This document shows, piece after piece, positions 43,434 through 54,789 of a stretch of 64,000 nt of DNA. This DNA is from Diplonema papillatum (lineage: Eukaryota > Euglenozoa > Diplonemea > Diplonemida > Diplonemidae): contig JAPJBO010000306.1 in the NCBI GenBank assembly GCA_030068145.1, forward strand, positions 124,001-188,000. The letters are read 5' to 3'. Position 1 is the stretch's first letter. Each line of letters opens with the position of its first letter. Under the pieces are notes generated by a model. That model saw only the letters and a program-made list of their open reading frames with translations. It ran no database searches and had not been told where the DNA came from. Both the position numbers and the translations under genes were made by a program.

Positions 43434-46005
43434 ATAGAGTCGGAACCTGGCTGTAGCCGCGGGCGATAGCACACTCAAAAATGCAACCCGGCCCGGCAGC
43501 AGTCCAAGAGGCATCCCGACCGGAAGTCTGCTCGTGTGACTTGGTCTGATCCGATAGTCCGGTCTGATCGGAAAGGATAAATATGTTGGGGGTAAAAAGC
43601 TGAATCTGGCCTGATCGTAAGGCGCTTTAACCTAGTCTGAGTGTGTTGAGGGCTGAATCTGATCGCAAAAGCTCAATTTGGTCTGATAGTGGCAGTGATC
43701 GCTGCAACCGAGTTTACTCGCTCTTCATTACCCTGCCCCGCCTCAACGGTCAACCGGGAGGCTCAAAAATATCGGCTTCTTAAAACTCGAAAGAGTCAAG
43801 TAAAGGCTGAATCTGGTCTCATCGTAGAGGCCGAAGTCGGCCCTTTTCATAGTAGGAGGTGCCGACCACAATTGGCGGACGAATCCGCTCGCCGAGGTGC
43901 AGAGCTCGCCGAACACTAAATTTAGTTGCCTTCTTCGTTTCGATGCGTGCCTCCGTGGAAGCAGAATTAAGCCGGTCCAATCATGTGCCTCGGAACTGCG
44001 TTGAGCTGCCTGCCGCTGTTTATCACGGCGTACCACGGTCTATCAGGTCTATCCTAGTTGCCTGGAGCTGCATAGAATTGCCTGGTGCTGTCTGTTACGG
44101 CTTCCCACCGGTATACTACAGTCTATCAGCAGGGGATGGACCTTGAAGAAGTTTCACGCGGTCGTTGTAGCTATTGGGTTCCTTCATCGACGGGCGGCCC
44201 CTCCCGGATTTCTGTCCCTGCAGTTCACACAACTTGCGTTCGCAGTGGATTCGTCATAGTTCCGTGTGCAAGGTCTGTTTGAGCCTCGTGACCGACCTGC
44301 GGGAGATGACGGGTCACAAAACTGCAACAGAACGTTTGTTCAGTTGTTACCAGTGCGCAGTAATTTTCTTTAGTAGTGAAGAAACGGTCGTCACCCTGAT
44401 TGGTCCACTGCGCGTGCGTGTGAGTTGTGGACCCGTTTCAACGTGGTGCCTCCCTTAAGGAAGTACGACCACGCGCGCGTGTGTGTGTGGGGCACGGGTG
44501 TCGGCCGATATGGCCTGGGTTTCTCACGTTGGGTGCATTTTGGCTTAGAACCTTTTCCTTCGAATTCATTCGGATTGCAACACGAGCAGTTGAAAGTTCC
44601 GCACGCGAGGACACACGACGACTCTGAAGCTATCTGCGGGGGCCACCCTCGCATCAAGTCCCGAGCTCTACGAAAGCAGTGCTTTGCAGGATTCTTTTTG
44701 CCAGCCCACGGTCAATCCACGCGCGAAGGTGGTGCAAATAGTTGTGTGGGGCGACAATTAGCATCTGCTGTCGTGCGATTTCCCCTTTGTTCGTGTTCCA
44801 TCATGCACGGGAAGCGGTTTAAGTACGACGGTCGTGGTTGACAGACCATCAGGAGTGGTAGTGGCCTCTCCGCCCTCCGGCGCGCAAATTGCAACACAGT
44901 TCGCAGCGAAGCTGCCCTTGGTGCAGGGCTGCATGCATCCGCCGACGCCGCAACTCCGGGCCAGCACCCCCGCCCGGCGGACGCCACCCAATGCAACGCA
45001 CCCCCGGCTGGCGCGCGAACCGACGCAAACGCGAAGAAACGAGCGAGGTGTCATCCAACGATAGCTCCGGCTGGGAGGCCACAACGACACCCACTCGTAG
45101 GCCGCCCCCGCGGCGGCGGAACAAACGCGTTCCATCAGCTGTGACGTAGACACGGAGTGTGCATAGTGCGTGACTCAGGGTAGTCGAAGGCCTGACAATC
45201 ACACTAATGCAACAAATTTACGACTGCGGCTGCTTGACCGCGGAGCGAGTGCAGTGACTGAGAAGGCACCTGCTACATTGCCGATGCACTTCAGGACCAA
45301 CTGCAAAGATTCGGAGACAGGTGGAGGAGTGCCGTTGGTGCTGGTGCGGACGGCAAAAACTGTATTGACTTGTTATTCGCACATCCGCAGGAAACATTGC
45401 GTCCTACGAGCAGGTATTGTGACATGGGTCACCTCCAGCCCCCTTTTCGAGGCACCGGGGAGGACGTTGCTGACACGGGCTGCATTTAGGGTGCCTTGCA
45501 CGAGTCATCATCGACGGCCTGTGTTCCGCCGACTCAGGAGTCTCCTCCCGCCCCGGAAGTTGCAGCAGGTGCCTGCTCCCTTAGCTTCCCGGGGCTCTAC
45601 TGGACTCACGCAAAACCTGATTGTGGGGTCAAGCCCGAAGGACATCGATGCTCGGATGCGAAACGACAACAAAAGACGTCCCCGCGCAAATCCGCACACG
45701 GCTGGACGGAAGACCGAATGGCTGTTGAGCTGATGGGAAGCAATCTGCTCCCGTGACTACATACCACGCCTGGCATCCGCAACCCGCACCGCGCCTCTGA
45801 CGAAGCGACTTCGCCTACCTTATAGTAGTACGAGGGTAAAAGTAAGGTGGAAGCTGCGTGCAGGCGAAACGAGCTGCGTGTTGTTAGTGTGATACTGGGC
45901 ACCTGCATCCCCCTGTTTCGGGAACCGAAAGTCCTCGACCAGCAAACCATAACATACACAACCATCTTAGGTTTCCAAAACCCAAGTAATATATCCAAAT
46001 TCGAT
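43434..46005. other. Intergenic with several repeat pieces
   Basis: At 43535-43840 the motif 'TGGTCTGATC' or 'CTGAATCTGGTCTGATCG' and variants recur six or more times. An R2-type tail ('CTCAACGGTCAACCGGGAGG') is at 43741-43800. R5 is at 43970-44140 and R6 (minus) at 44416-44475. The block shared with 27842 is at 45177-45220. Between 44834 and 45760 the plus strand has long Pro/Arg-rich frames with one stop near 45489; they may be a decayed transposon ORF, but I recognise no domain. Confidence 0.4.
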
Positions 46006-46242
46006 ATGTCGCAGATCATCAAGTTGGTAGGCTTTTCGATTGCCATTGCGGTGGCTGCAGGTGACGACCATGATGGTGTTACTCATGTCGACGACGAAGA
46101 CACACCCGGGGACTCCTTCCCGCCCATAGATGAAACGGCGCCGATGGACGACATGCCACCGATGGATGGGGGCTGGCTATTGACAGACGCCCCGGCCACT
46201 AATACACCGCCACGTATGCGATTCTCCGGAGTGAAACGGTAA
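46006..46242 (+). CDS. Small secreted acidic protein or first exon with signal peptide
   Basis: ATG at 46006 opens 78 codons. The N-terminus 'MSQIIKLVGFSIAIAVAAG' is a good signal peptide. The mature part is Asp/Pro/Met-rich ('DDHDGVTHVDDEDTPGD', 'PMDDMPPMDGG') with no Cys. The frame ends in AAACGGTAA, which is also a strong donor, CG|GTAAGC at 46238/46239, so this is either a tiny secreted acidic protein or exon 1 (phase 2) of a longer gene. Codon use is GC-rich like the secure exons. A following exon was not found: linking it to the membrane-protein exon at 49438 would need a poor acceptor at 49376. The role is unknown. Confidence 0.5.
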   Translation: MSQIIKLVGFSIAIAVAAGDDHDGVTHVDDEDTPGDSFPPIDETAPMDDMPPMDGGWLLTDAPATNTPPRMRFSGVKR

Positions 46243-46540
46243 GCTTGTGTTGGGGGCTTGCAGTGCACACTGCTGGCGGAGTTAGAGACCTCTCATTTTT
46301 CCCGGGCAAGATTGAACCAACAAGAAGGCAGCACGCATCGGCAGAACGTTGAGCCAATTCACCTGTCTGCGTCCCACAACAATTTGCCTCCCGGCACCTG
46401 GCTGGCGGCGGGTTGTGTTCGCCATGCTCGATAAGCCAAAGCCATATCTGCTGGGCTGGTTAGCCTGGAAGATGAGTCTAAAGGGCGTGCAATGAGATCT
46501 CGAAAAAGAAATTGAGACGATGCCAAAAGGGGGGGGGGGG
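46243..46540. other. Spacer before foldback element A
   Basis: No feature recognised other than a run of G at 46529-46548. Confidence 0.3.
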
Positions 46541-47755
46541 GTAGGGGGGGTCAAAAGGTCTTTTTTTGCGTCAAAATGGTGACATTTTCAGCCTGTAGAC
46601 TTAACGGCAGTTTAAGGCTAAAAAAACATGCAACCCGCCTCAGAAATGCCCGGAAACGTGTTTTTGGGGGAAGTTTCATGGAAACTGGCCCAGGGGGGGG
46701 TGTATTAGTTGATGGTTTTAGGGTGGACACCGTTTGGTACCGGCTAGCTGCCTGTGTGTGTGCTTCACTGTTCATACCATGCAAAGATGAGGCTACAATC
46801 ACGTGCAGGCAGCCACAAATGGAAGCAACAAAAGGGCAAACGACACCCAGGAGGAAGGTAGCTATGAACGTTGCTCGTCTGGATGGTTAACAACGTCCCA
46901 AAAGGCTCTCTGAGTCTTGCGCAAGCTGAGGGGTTGTTGACACCGCAGGCAGCAGCTCTTCCCCGAACTTCTGCTGGAGCGATATTCACAAAGTTCGATG
47001 TCTTTCCGAGAAAAACAATGAGATGCTCTCATCCGTAGTGGGACTTTCCAGATCCCAACGTGTTTGTTGAAGGGATGCACGCGACAGTGTCTTTTATTCA
47101 AGTTCGCCTTTCGTACACCACCCCGAAAGGGTCGCATTGCACACGCACGGAAGACAATACTGGTCACCGGGGTGTATCTCTGGTACCTAACCCCAACGCA
47201 CGTTGAGCTTGAACAAAAATAGAAAACTGGACTTGAACGAAAAGGTTCGGCGGTGGATTTATAGGACTGCCACGACATAGCAGCTCAGGGCAGGGTATCT
47301 GCAGCTTGCGGTAGCACGCTACACGACACAGGCCACTACGAAAGCTGGCGCTGACGTCAAGGACTCGAGGGGGCGGCACGTTACGAAGCCGTACCTCATT
47401 GAGTCGCTTGTCAATGCCTCCTACGAAGCCCCACCATCCCCAACTCTCAGGAAAGTCTTTTGAGTAAAAATACATAGGTTTGGGCAGTGTTGTTTTCCTT
47501 CTTCGGTTCATGCTGTCACTATTTTTGGGGTTGTCACCTAAAAAGAAGAACACCGGTACCAAACGGTGTCCACCCTGAGTCCAAAAATTGGGCACTCGTA
47601 AAAAGGCCTTTTCGGGGCACTTCAGCAGCCAAAAAGCATGTTTTAGGCATTTCTATACGGTTCTGGGGCGGTTTACCAAATTGTATTGCCTTTTAGGAGC
47701 CCCTAAGTGGTTCCCAAAAAAATGACCTATTTTGACAGCTTTTGACCCCCCCTAG
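46541..47755. mobile_element. Foldback/TIR element A, 1.2 kb
   Basis: Imperfect terminal inverted repeats of about 200 bp (46541-46743 and 47552-47755). The outer ends 'TAGGGGGGGTCAAAAG' match exactly in reverse, and so do the inner ends 'GGGTGGACACCGTTTGGTAC'. The middle 800 bp has minus-strand frames (for example 46862-47278, 138 codons) with no recognised transposase. Probably non-autonomous. Confidence 0.65.
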
Positions 47756-48930
47756 GGCTAAGTTGGATGGAAACGCCGTTTCTTTTAGTTTTTTCGAAAT
47801 ATGGAAACGGAAACGGAAACGGAAACGGAAACGTTTCCGTTTCTTTTAAAAGAAACGCCGGAAGGTCATGCTGAGGGGTCCTATAGGATACCACTTCGCG
47901 GGTCCTTCCTGGGCTGTTCTTCGACTTGGCTCGGCCCCTTCTTGTGTGTCGTCGCGGTCTCGTTTGTGCAGAGCAGTCGCTGATGCTCACCGCTTTCTTT
48001 CATCGGCGATCTGACACGAGCAAATAGGTAACCACAAGCTAATGATGCAGAATGTCGTCACATGCGGATGCTGAGGTTTTCTGACACCAGATTCCACTCT
48101 TCTGTGCCTACCACTTCGTCCTCTGCTGCTTCCAACCCACGTTCTCATGTTTACTTGTATCGGCAGCCGTGCCGAGTGGGGCTTTTTGAATCTGCCGTCC
48201 TCTTCTGCATTGTCGATGGGGTTCTTCCTGCCGTCGCTGTCTATGCTCCGACAACACCGCCCGATGGTGCCCCTTCCGGTGACGGTTGCCACCCGTCGTC
48301 GTATGCAAGGTGCACTGTGGCAAGCGATGTTTAGCGCACACGTTACTGCGTGGCCATCGCTTTTCTGGCGGGTTCAACATTGCCCCGGCATACGTGTGCC
48401 CTTCTCACCTCCTGATGCTGATTGCACTCCCTCTTTGTCTTACGCCGCCGAAAAACCCCGGTCTTGTAGCCTGTGGCGCGGCGGTGCTCCCGCTGTCCTG
48501 AACGACCGTATCTGTATAGCCTATTATTGGAAGCGGATGTGCTTTCCCGATCGTCTTCAGCGCGTTGGCCAACGGCCTCGCAGAACAGAGCATCGTCGCT
48601 ACAACAGCCATTGGTATAAAGAGCTGCAGACCTCAAAGTCATCACAACCGGATGCGTGTGGTTGCGTCTGCTCCACGCGGTCGCAACTCTTATGCTTCTT
48701 TCCTCCCTCTTTTTCAAAGCCACCTTGTCCATGGTTTCCCACTGGATTGCGGGGTCCGCCGTTCGACACACATTTCCGGTCGGACCTTCAGCCAGTATAC
48801 TAGTGGCATACCAGCCGTTTCTTTTGAAAAGAAACGGCGTTTCCATCCACCGCCAAAAAGAAGGAAACGGAAACGGAAACGGAAACGGAAACGTTTCCAA
48901 CGTTTCCATCCTACATAGCCCTAGGGGGGG
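47745..48930. mobile_element. Foldback/TIR element B with GGAAAC hexamer arrays
   Basis: Inverted ends 'CCTAGGGCTAAGTTGGATGG' (left) and, on the other strand, 'CCTAGGGCTATGTAGGATGG' (right). Inside each end lie five tandem GGAAAC units (47802-47832 and 48864-48893), and a perfect palindrome of GTTTCTTTT/AAAAGAAAC type (47833-47851 and 48820-48838). The left end shares its CCCCCCTAGGG with the right end of element A. The centre has a 218-codon plus frame and opposing minus frames without a recognised domain. Confidence 0.65.
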
Positions 48931-49437
48931 GGGGGCCAGACTCCTGTAATCAACGGGATTCCCTGAACCCAAAGAGACGGGTTCTGTGCCCAGAAGAAGG
49001 CTTCCCGGCTGGATTGAGCCCAATTTCGGCCTCAGAACACGGGTTCTGGAGGGTATAGGTTGCTTACCCCATGCACAGCATCGCACTTCGCCCGTTCGCG
49101 CGGTGTTCGTTTGTACTTGCCGCAACCTAATAGCGGACTTTCAGGGGCGAGAACGTCAGCTCGCTCAAGTGCCACAATTTCTGTTTGTACGTACCCGGAG
49201 AAGTAAGCGTGTTAGTGAGTGAAGACGATTGTTGGGCTTATCTCCATTCCCTGCTGGCTCTGCCAGCGTTCGAGTTCGCAATTTTTAGTTACCTACCCTC
49301 TCCGTGGTTAAGATCGGAAATTTTTGGGGCGATCCTAAACAGGGGAAACGCGATCTCATACACGGGGGGGAGGTAGTACGAAAAAGATAGGTTCCAAGGA
49401 CGCACAACACAACACAACAGCAACGAATGTCGTGGCC
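48931..49437. other. Upstream flank of the triple-domain membrane protein
   Basis: It probably contains the missing 5' exon or an intron end: the reading frame of the next gene is open back to 49339. A short frame from 49071 ('MHSIALRPFARCSFVLAAT') looks weakly like a signal peptide but does not join convincingly. Confidence 0.3.
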
Positions 49438-50862
49438 ATGAAATCAACCGTAGAAGGCGCGAAAGTCGAGAATGACGCGGACGCGAATGAGCAAGGCGGC
49501 GCTATGTGCGATGCATTCGAGACAGATATCAACGCCCGCTGCAAGTTTGAAGGGGTATGCTCCTCCATAGTGTGCTATGGGGGAGTGCACGTAGTCAAGA
49601 TTGTAGGGAGCCGAGGCGCACTCGCGCTCCAAAGCAACGAAAGCTGGACTTTCGCATTCAACTTCGCCTCGGCACAGGAACAAGTGTCGCTGCGGGAGGA
49701 AATCTCGCAGAAGGCCGAATCCGTAGTGACGAAGGTGGTCAAGGCGAAGGCACCCAACGCGACGTACACGGGGTCTGAGACGACGCTCGTCGCGACGTTC
49801 GAGTCGACCCAGGCGCCGTCGACGGCCGCGCCGCCTACGCCGGCTCCCGTCCGAACGATCGTGACGGCGTCGCTGGTGCTGGAAGCTGAGGTAAACGACA
49901 CGGCCGCGGCGAAGGCTGTGGGGGACGCGCTTTGCGGCGTCATCGAGAAGAATTCCGGCATCACGTGCGAGTACACCCGCGCCTGCGCCGGGACGACCGA
50001 GTGCTTCGGAGAGGCCGCCGCGAGCCAGCAAAGCCGCGGAGCGCTCGTCCTGGAGGTGAAAGAATGGAGCTTCGACCTCGAGCTCACCTCGGAGATGGCA
50101 GGCTCGGAGCTGGAAAAGCTGCTCCAGGACGAGGGCGAAACGATCGTCACCAACGCCGACGTGGGCGGCACCTTCGTCCGCGTCTCGATCGCCGCGGGCG
50201 GGTCCTTCAATTCGACCGAAGCCCCGGAGACCGAATCTCCGCCCATCCCCGAAACTCCCGCCCCGCCGACGGCTGCGCCGACGGGGGCCCCGGCGACCCC
50301 CGCTCCGCAGTCGCCAGCACCGGACACCGTCACCCCGACGAGGGCGCCTGTCAGCGGCAGAGGCCTCGACGTCGACTTCACCTTGCTGGCTTCGGTGGTC
50401 CCCACGGACGCCGCTGTTGTCCAGGCGGGGGCTGACATGGCGGTGGTCCTCCGGAGGGCCATAGCCAGTCGGTCTATCCGGTTCCTTGCGGGTTGCCAGG
50501 GCAGCGATTGCAGGTACCCGGCCGCCGCCGCGGCCTCGCAGCGGACGGCCGCCCTGCAGCAGGCCACCAACCTGTGGACGTTCTCCTTCGACGTCGACAC
50601 GGACGTCGAGAACGACGAAATCGTCCGTCTCGCGAGAGAAAACGCCGCCGACCTTGCGAACGCGTTGTCCCCCCAAGCAGAGTACTTGGGCGCGCGACCA
50701 GCAGGCGGCCCTGACGACGACGACGACGGCCTCGGCGGCGGCGCCATCGCCGGCATCGTCATCGGTTGTATCGCTTTCTGCGTCGTGATGTCCGCCGTCG
50801 TCGCCTTCCTCGTGTTGAAGAAGAAGGGATCTTCGGAGAACGTGCGGGATCTGGGCGTGTAA
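49438..50862 (+). CDS. Type I membrane protein with three copies of an unrecognised Cys domain
   Basis: 474 aa from ATG 49438. Three related domains of about 100 residues occur at 1-112, 142-260 and 311-430. Each has an N-terminal beta strand, a helix ending in Cys or its equivalent, a Cys cluster ('CKFEGVCSSIVCY', 'CEYTRACAGTTECF', 'CQGSDC'), then a conserved S/Q-R-x-A-L-x-L block and a 'W-x-F-x-F/L' strand ('SNESWTFAFNF', 'VKEWSFDLEL', 'TNLWTFSFDV'). Pro/Thr/Ala linkers join the domains, probably glycosylated. A transmembrane helix lies at about 435-460 ('GIVIGCIAFCVVMSAVVAFL') with a short basic tail. The layout implies a cell-surface protein, but no signal peptide is present and domain 1 begins right at the Met, so an upstream exon is likely missing. 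I do not recognise the domain; a SEA-like or ferredoxin-like fold is only a guess. Confidence 0.75.
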   Translation: MKSTVEGAKVENDADANEQGGAMCDAFETDINARCKFEGVCSSIVCYGGVHVVKIVGSRGALALQSNESWTFAFNFASAQEQVSLREEISQKAESVVTKVVKAKAPNATYTGSETTLVATFESTQAPSTAAPPTPAPVRTIVTASLVLEAEVNDTAAAKAVGDALCGVIEKNSGITCEYTRACAGTTECFGEAAASQQSRGALVLEVKEWSFDLELTSEMAGSELEKLLQDEGETIVTNADVGGTFVRVSIAAGGSFNSTEAPETESPPIPETPAPPTAAPTGAPATPAPQSPAPDTVTPTRAPVSGRGLDVDFTLLASVVPTDAAVVQAGADMAVVLRRAIASRSIRFLAGCQGSDCRYPAAAAASQRTAALQQATNLWTFSFDVDTDVENDEIVRLARENAADLANALSPQAEYLGARPAGGPDDDDDGLGGGAIAGIVIGCIAFCVVMSAVVAFLVLKKKGSSENVRDLGV

Positions 50863-52724
50863 TTCTCTGTTTTTTCCGGTTGACCGCACTACCCTGAGCT
50901 GAGTGGTTTGGTGGCGACTTGGCAAAGGATCATGATCAGAAGGTCCTACTTGGGTGGCTCATGCGGTTCAGTTTCCTCACACATTGCATGTGGCTAGAAC
51001 CTGAAACTTAGAAGCAAACAGTCTGCACGCGGGATCGTCGGGAACGTGAACGAGCACTTTAGGCACTCGTCCTCAGCACTTCCGCTCACATTGGCTCGCA
51101 TTCTGTGTCGATCTAAGCGTGCCGGTCTTCCTCCACATGCCGGACCTGCGCTACAAGACCCGCTTCTAGCATTTAAGCAAACGTGTACTCGAACATAGAA
51201 CGAAGAAACGGAAATAATAATAAAGAAAGTCTACACAGCAACGTGTCGAGCAAAGTATACCCCATGAATGTACAGCATTGCTTCGCAGGAAATGACTACA
51301 TCCTTAGCGATGGGTCACATTTTGACACATCGCTGGCTAACCGCAGTGAAAGTGTGTTAATATGTACCCACCCTTCACTACCCGACACCCAGGCTTTCAC
51401 GAAAATAAGTAGGGACCCTAAAACTTCTAGGCAAGAAGAAATGCCCCTCTCGGTCACTTTAAAGTGAACAGAATGGTCTTTATCACCGCACCTGAACAGG
51501 TCTTTTACCCCCCAAAATTGGACCCAGACTTTTGTGTCTATCTTCTTGCAATTCCCCTCGGGCTCCGGGTTTGGATGAAAGATGGGGTGAGGGGTGAGGG
51601 GAGCGGTAGAAAGACCCGCCGAGTGTCGTGTTACTTTCGAGCATGATCAAACCTGGTTATAGAATCAGGCACCAAGCAGAACCCACTGGATGCACGGAAG
51701 AACTGCTTCCCAAGGTAACTCTCACTTGCAAAAGTAAAAAAGAAACAGAAAGAACAGGCGCAATGTGTCGTTTGGACGTGCCGGAACAACGGAGATGCCG
51801 AGTTTCGCCGACACTCCAAGGCTGTTCCGCCGACCCCCCTCTCGGGTTGATCTCACATCAACCTGGCGACCTTGGGGGGGTGTCTCGGTCGTTCCTTTGT
51901 GGGTGAAATGAGTTGCAGGACGGGGCACCATATAACCCCTCGCACGGAGGGGGGATGGAGGTTGTCCAGAAATGTGGAAAGCCTCTTGGGGGAAACGGTG
52001 GATCACGCTCAAGAGTTTTCTGACTTCACAACGGGGTATCTGCGGCTGGTCGGAAAGGTTTCTAGCAATTCAACTCTTAGCAGAAAACATGGATGGATTT
52101 TGACGTGCCTTCACTCGGCAGAGCAGGGTCCGCACTCCAGAAGGAGCATACACCCTCCCTTTGCATACGGGGGTTATACAAATACTTAATTCACGGGGGT
52201 TATACAAATACATAGTCCATGCATACCGTTGCACTATAACCGTGCTGGTATATGCATGGAAGTGTTTTGGGAAGGAGCACATTGGAACCGGGGGTTCGAG
52301 AGTTGACGAAGTGAATGAGAACTTGCTTCTGCGCAGCGGAGCATAGACCGGTTCTTTCAGAAGTTTCCTTGTTCTTTTTCTTTTTTTACTGCAGTGCAAT
52401 TTCCCACCTCGTGGCTCTCATTGCACGTAGGTCAATGCCATTCTCGGTCTCTGTTTATCTACATACGTGCTGACACAATGGCACAATAATTTATTATTTT
52501 GTCGACAGCGAACAAGTAAAAAAGTAAACAAAACTTTAACTCTGAAACTACGCACTTCTTTTCGGAACCAAGCATTTGCAACGTTGCAGGAGGTGAGAAA
52601 TTCGCTTACTGCCAACAGCGCGTATTGGTCCTGACCAGTTATTATTCAGTTGCGAAGACAAAAGGCAGCACTGCTGTGGAAAGGTGGGCGACTGGTTAGC
52701 CCGGAATACTTCAAACTCCCGAAT
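50863..52724. other. Intergenic, no gene recognised
   Basis: An R2 fragment ('CGCGGGATCGTCGGGAACGT') lies near 51027. A short direct duplication, 'GGGGGTTATACAAATAC', occurs at 52168-52184 and 52196-52212. Only short frames are present. Confidence 0.4.
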
Positions 52725-52975
52725 TGAAGCCGGTCCACCCCTATCCCCTGGAACTGCATCGCCTTGACTGCCGCTGTGCATCACCACGGTCTATCCGATT
52801 CTCCTGGAGCTGCACCAATTTGCCTGCCACCGTCGTTCACAGTGGCAGGCAGTGGAATGCAGACCATCGCCACCGATTCTCTATTCTCATTTGACGAAGG
52901 TCATCCGGAGACTCTGCAATCCCGGAATCTCAAGCGAATCTTAGCTCTCCAAAACTCACGAAAGTGAACCGGATG
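52725..52975 (+). repeat. R5 followed by R3
   Basis: R5 at 52727-52835 ('AGCCGGTCCACCCCTATCCC', 'CTGGAGCTGCACCAATTTGC') runs into R3 at 52900-52960 ('GGAATCTCAAGCGAATCTTA'). Confidence 0.65.
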
Positions 52976-53539
52976 CCGGGAAAAGTTAAGCGTGAAGTTC
53001 CATCTAAAAGTGACAGCAGCGAGAAAACCAAGAGCGACCTGACCCTGCTTAATCCACCAACCCTTGTACGCAGACTCTGACCTACCTTTACAAAGGACCT
53101 CACCCCGCCTCCAAAGTAAGATTATACCGACTTGTCAACACAAGAAAAAACGAAATATCAGCCCTTTCAAACTAATTCAACAATTTCCACCGGTTGGAAA
53201 CGGAATCAATCGTACTACTACAAACGGGTGCGCTAGGTTGAAACCTGGTGTAAGCACAAGGCAGCACCTTGAGTATTTTGTGTCTCACAAAAATCCAACC
53301 TGCGCAAACCATATGCAGCACCACAAATTCACGAAAAGAGACGGTCATACGGTACCAAGAAGACAGACAGTCCCCTACTGCGGCACCATACTGAGGAGGG
53401 CCTACCGTAAGTAAGGTATGTGGACACTGGCCGAAACCACCAATGACCAACAACCAAGGTACCCACCGATCATCTTACCTCGCGTAACCACCACTCTTAC
53501 GACACTCAGAGCACAAAGGATATATTCCCAAAACGACGA
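52976..53539. other. Spacer, nothing recognised
   Basis: Short frames only; no repeat match apart from a short shared 'GCCTACCGTAAGTAAGGTAT' that resembles 36813. Confidence 0.3.
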
Positions 53540-53835
53540 AGGTCACCCGGAGACTTTAAAACCCCGGAGTTTCAAGCGAACTTTCACTCTAAAAAGATAT
53601 GCATACATACGGTCATCAGGAGACTCTAAACCCCCGATTCCTTAAGGGGGCATTCACTGAAATATTACCTCTGTCTGGCAGCATTCTATTTTTGTATAAG
53701 CACCTGCTTTGTAGGAAATGCTTGAGGAGACTGCCAGTTGCGATAGATCAAAGGAGGTAAATGTGCTGTAGCCCACACGAAACACAGGTGGGTCTGGGTT
53801 TAGTGGCGGGCGTAAGCGTTCAACAAACCCGTTAC
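53540..53835 (+). repeat. R3 followed by a full R4 copy
   Basis: R3 at 53540-53602 ('AGTTTCAAGCGAACTTTCAC') with a second partial unit at 53610-53640. R4 at 53690-53835 runs from 'TTGTATAAGCACCTGCTTTG' to 'GGCGGGCGTAAGCGTTCAAC'. This is the clearest R4 copy. Confidence 0.75.
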
Positions 53836-54424
53836 ATCAAGAAAGCCGGGTTGAAGAAAAGTGCGCGAACAAGATCCGGTTTTTGCAGGTTGGCGCTCAA
53901 TGTGGAACTCGGGATACAAACGAGTTTTATAGCCTGATTATTGTTGACTGCACGGCGGGGTCCAGCCTCAGAAGCTGGAGTTCAAGAGGATTTGACTCTC
54001 ATTTTCTCCTCCCTCGAAACAGTCAACGACGTCAAAGCAGAAAAAGAATGAGTTGGAAAGTGAGATTTAATCGGAACGGAACTGTCATCTAGCACCTGTA
54101 AACCCGTTTGTTGCACGTAGTACCGACTTATTGTCTTCGACAAGGCTTCGAGAGTGATGATAAAGGCGGTAGTTTAGGGCCTGTGGTGGTCGGCCGGCGC
54201 TTTGCAGAAATCGATTTACACGGTGGAGTCGGATTTAGAAGCTGGAGCTAAAGCTAGAGTGAGAGTGAAAGCACGTGCCACACCTGCTTTTCGGGTACTC
54301 TTGCACGCGTTTTTCGGTGTATCGTTTGATGTGCTTGTGGGTGGCCGTCGGCCTACCTATGTACTACGTTTACTCACTCATATCGTTCTTTCAGTGAGTG
54401 GGGGAGAGTTTCTGCCGTTCATCA
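53836..54424. other. Intergenic, nothing recognised
   Basis: A shared 'ATCTAGCACCTGTAAACCCG' stretch at 54088 recurs near 56982 ('CATCTGGCACCTGTAAACCC'), so this is another low-copy repeat. No gene was seen. Confidence 0.3.
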
Positions 54425-54535
54425 TCAGGTTCCTCGCTGATGATGGTCCGCCTTCTGTGTCCGTGGTCCTTAAACGACCAAACACGGCGCAGACGGGACC
54501 AGTGCGGTGTTGAGCACCATGTCCATTCCAAGCAA
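54425..54535 (+). repeat. R1 SINE-like repeat, 5'-truncated copy
   Basis: 'CTGATGATGGTCCGCCTTCT' through 'GACCAGTGCGGTGTTGAGCA' to 'TCCATTCCAAGCA'. Confidence 0.65.
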
Positions 54536-54789
54536 CCCCCCCCCATCTTTCGCCGAAAGCTACCGACATCGAATATTCGTGAAGTCTCGCACCCGCGTTC
54601 TTCATTCCTTCGCGAATTCGGCTGCCGAGTCTACAACACGAGTGTCCTTCTTCAGCTGGGCGCGTGCAGGCTGGCGGACAGTCTTCCCTGGTACTCGGTA
54701 CGGGAGTCAAGGAAAGGCCAAGGGAGCAAAAAAACCCGACCTCGTCTGCCCACCCACACTTGCCCCTTCTTTTGGTAGTGCGGTCAACG

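Noticed and set aside
45170-45760. 187-codon plus-strand frame and neighbouring frames
   Set aside because: Overlapping frames with Pro/Arg bias and a shared repeat block; possibly decayed transposon coding, but nothing identifiable.
46006-50862. One gene joining the signal-peptide exon at 46006 to the membrane protein at 49438
   Set aside because: Attractive by architecture, but the only in-phase acceptor (after 49376) has a purine-rich lead and no other support.
49444-50925. Minus-strand frames of 493 and 395 codons over the triple-domain protein
   Set aside because: Antisense shadows; the plus frame has repeats, Cys pattern and a membrane anchor.
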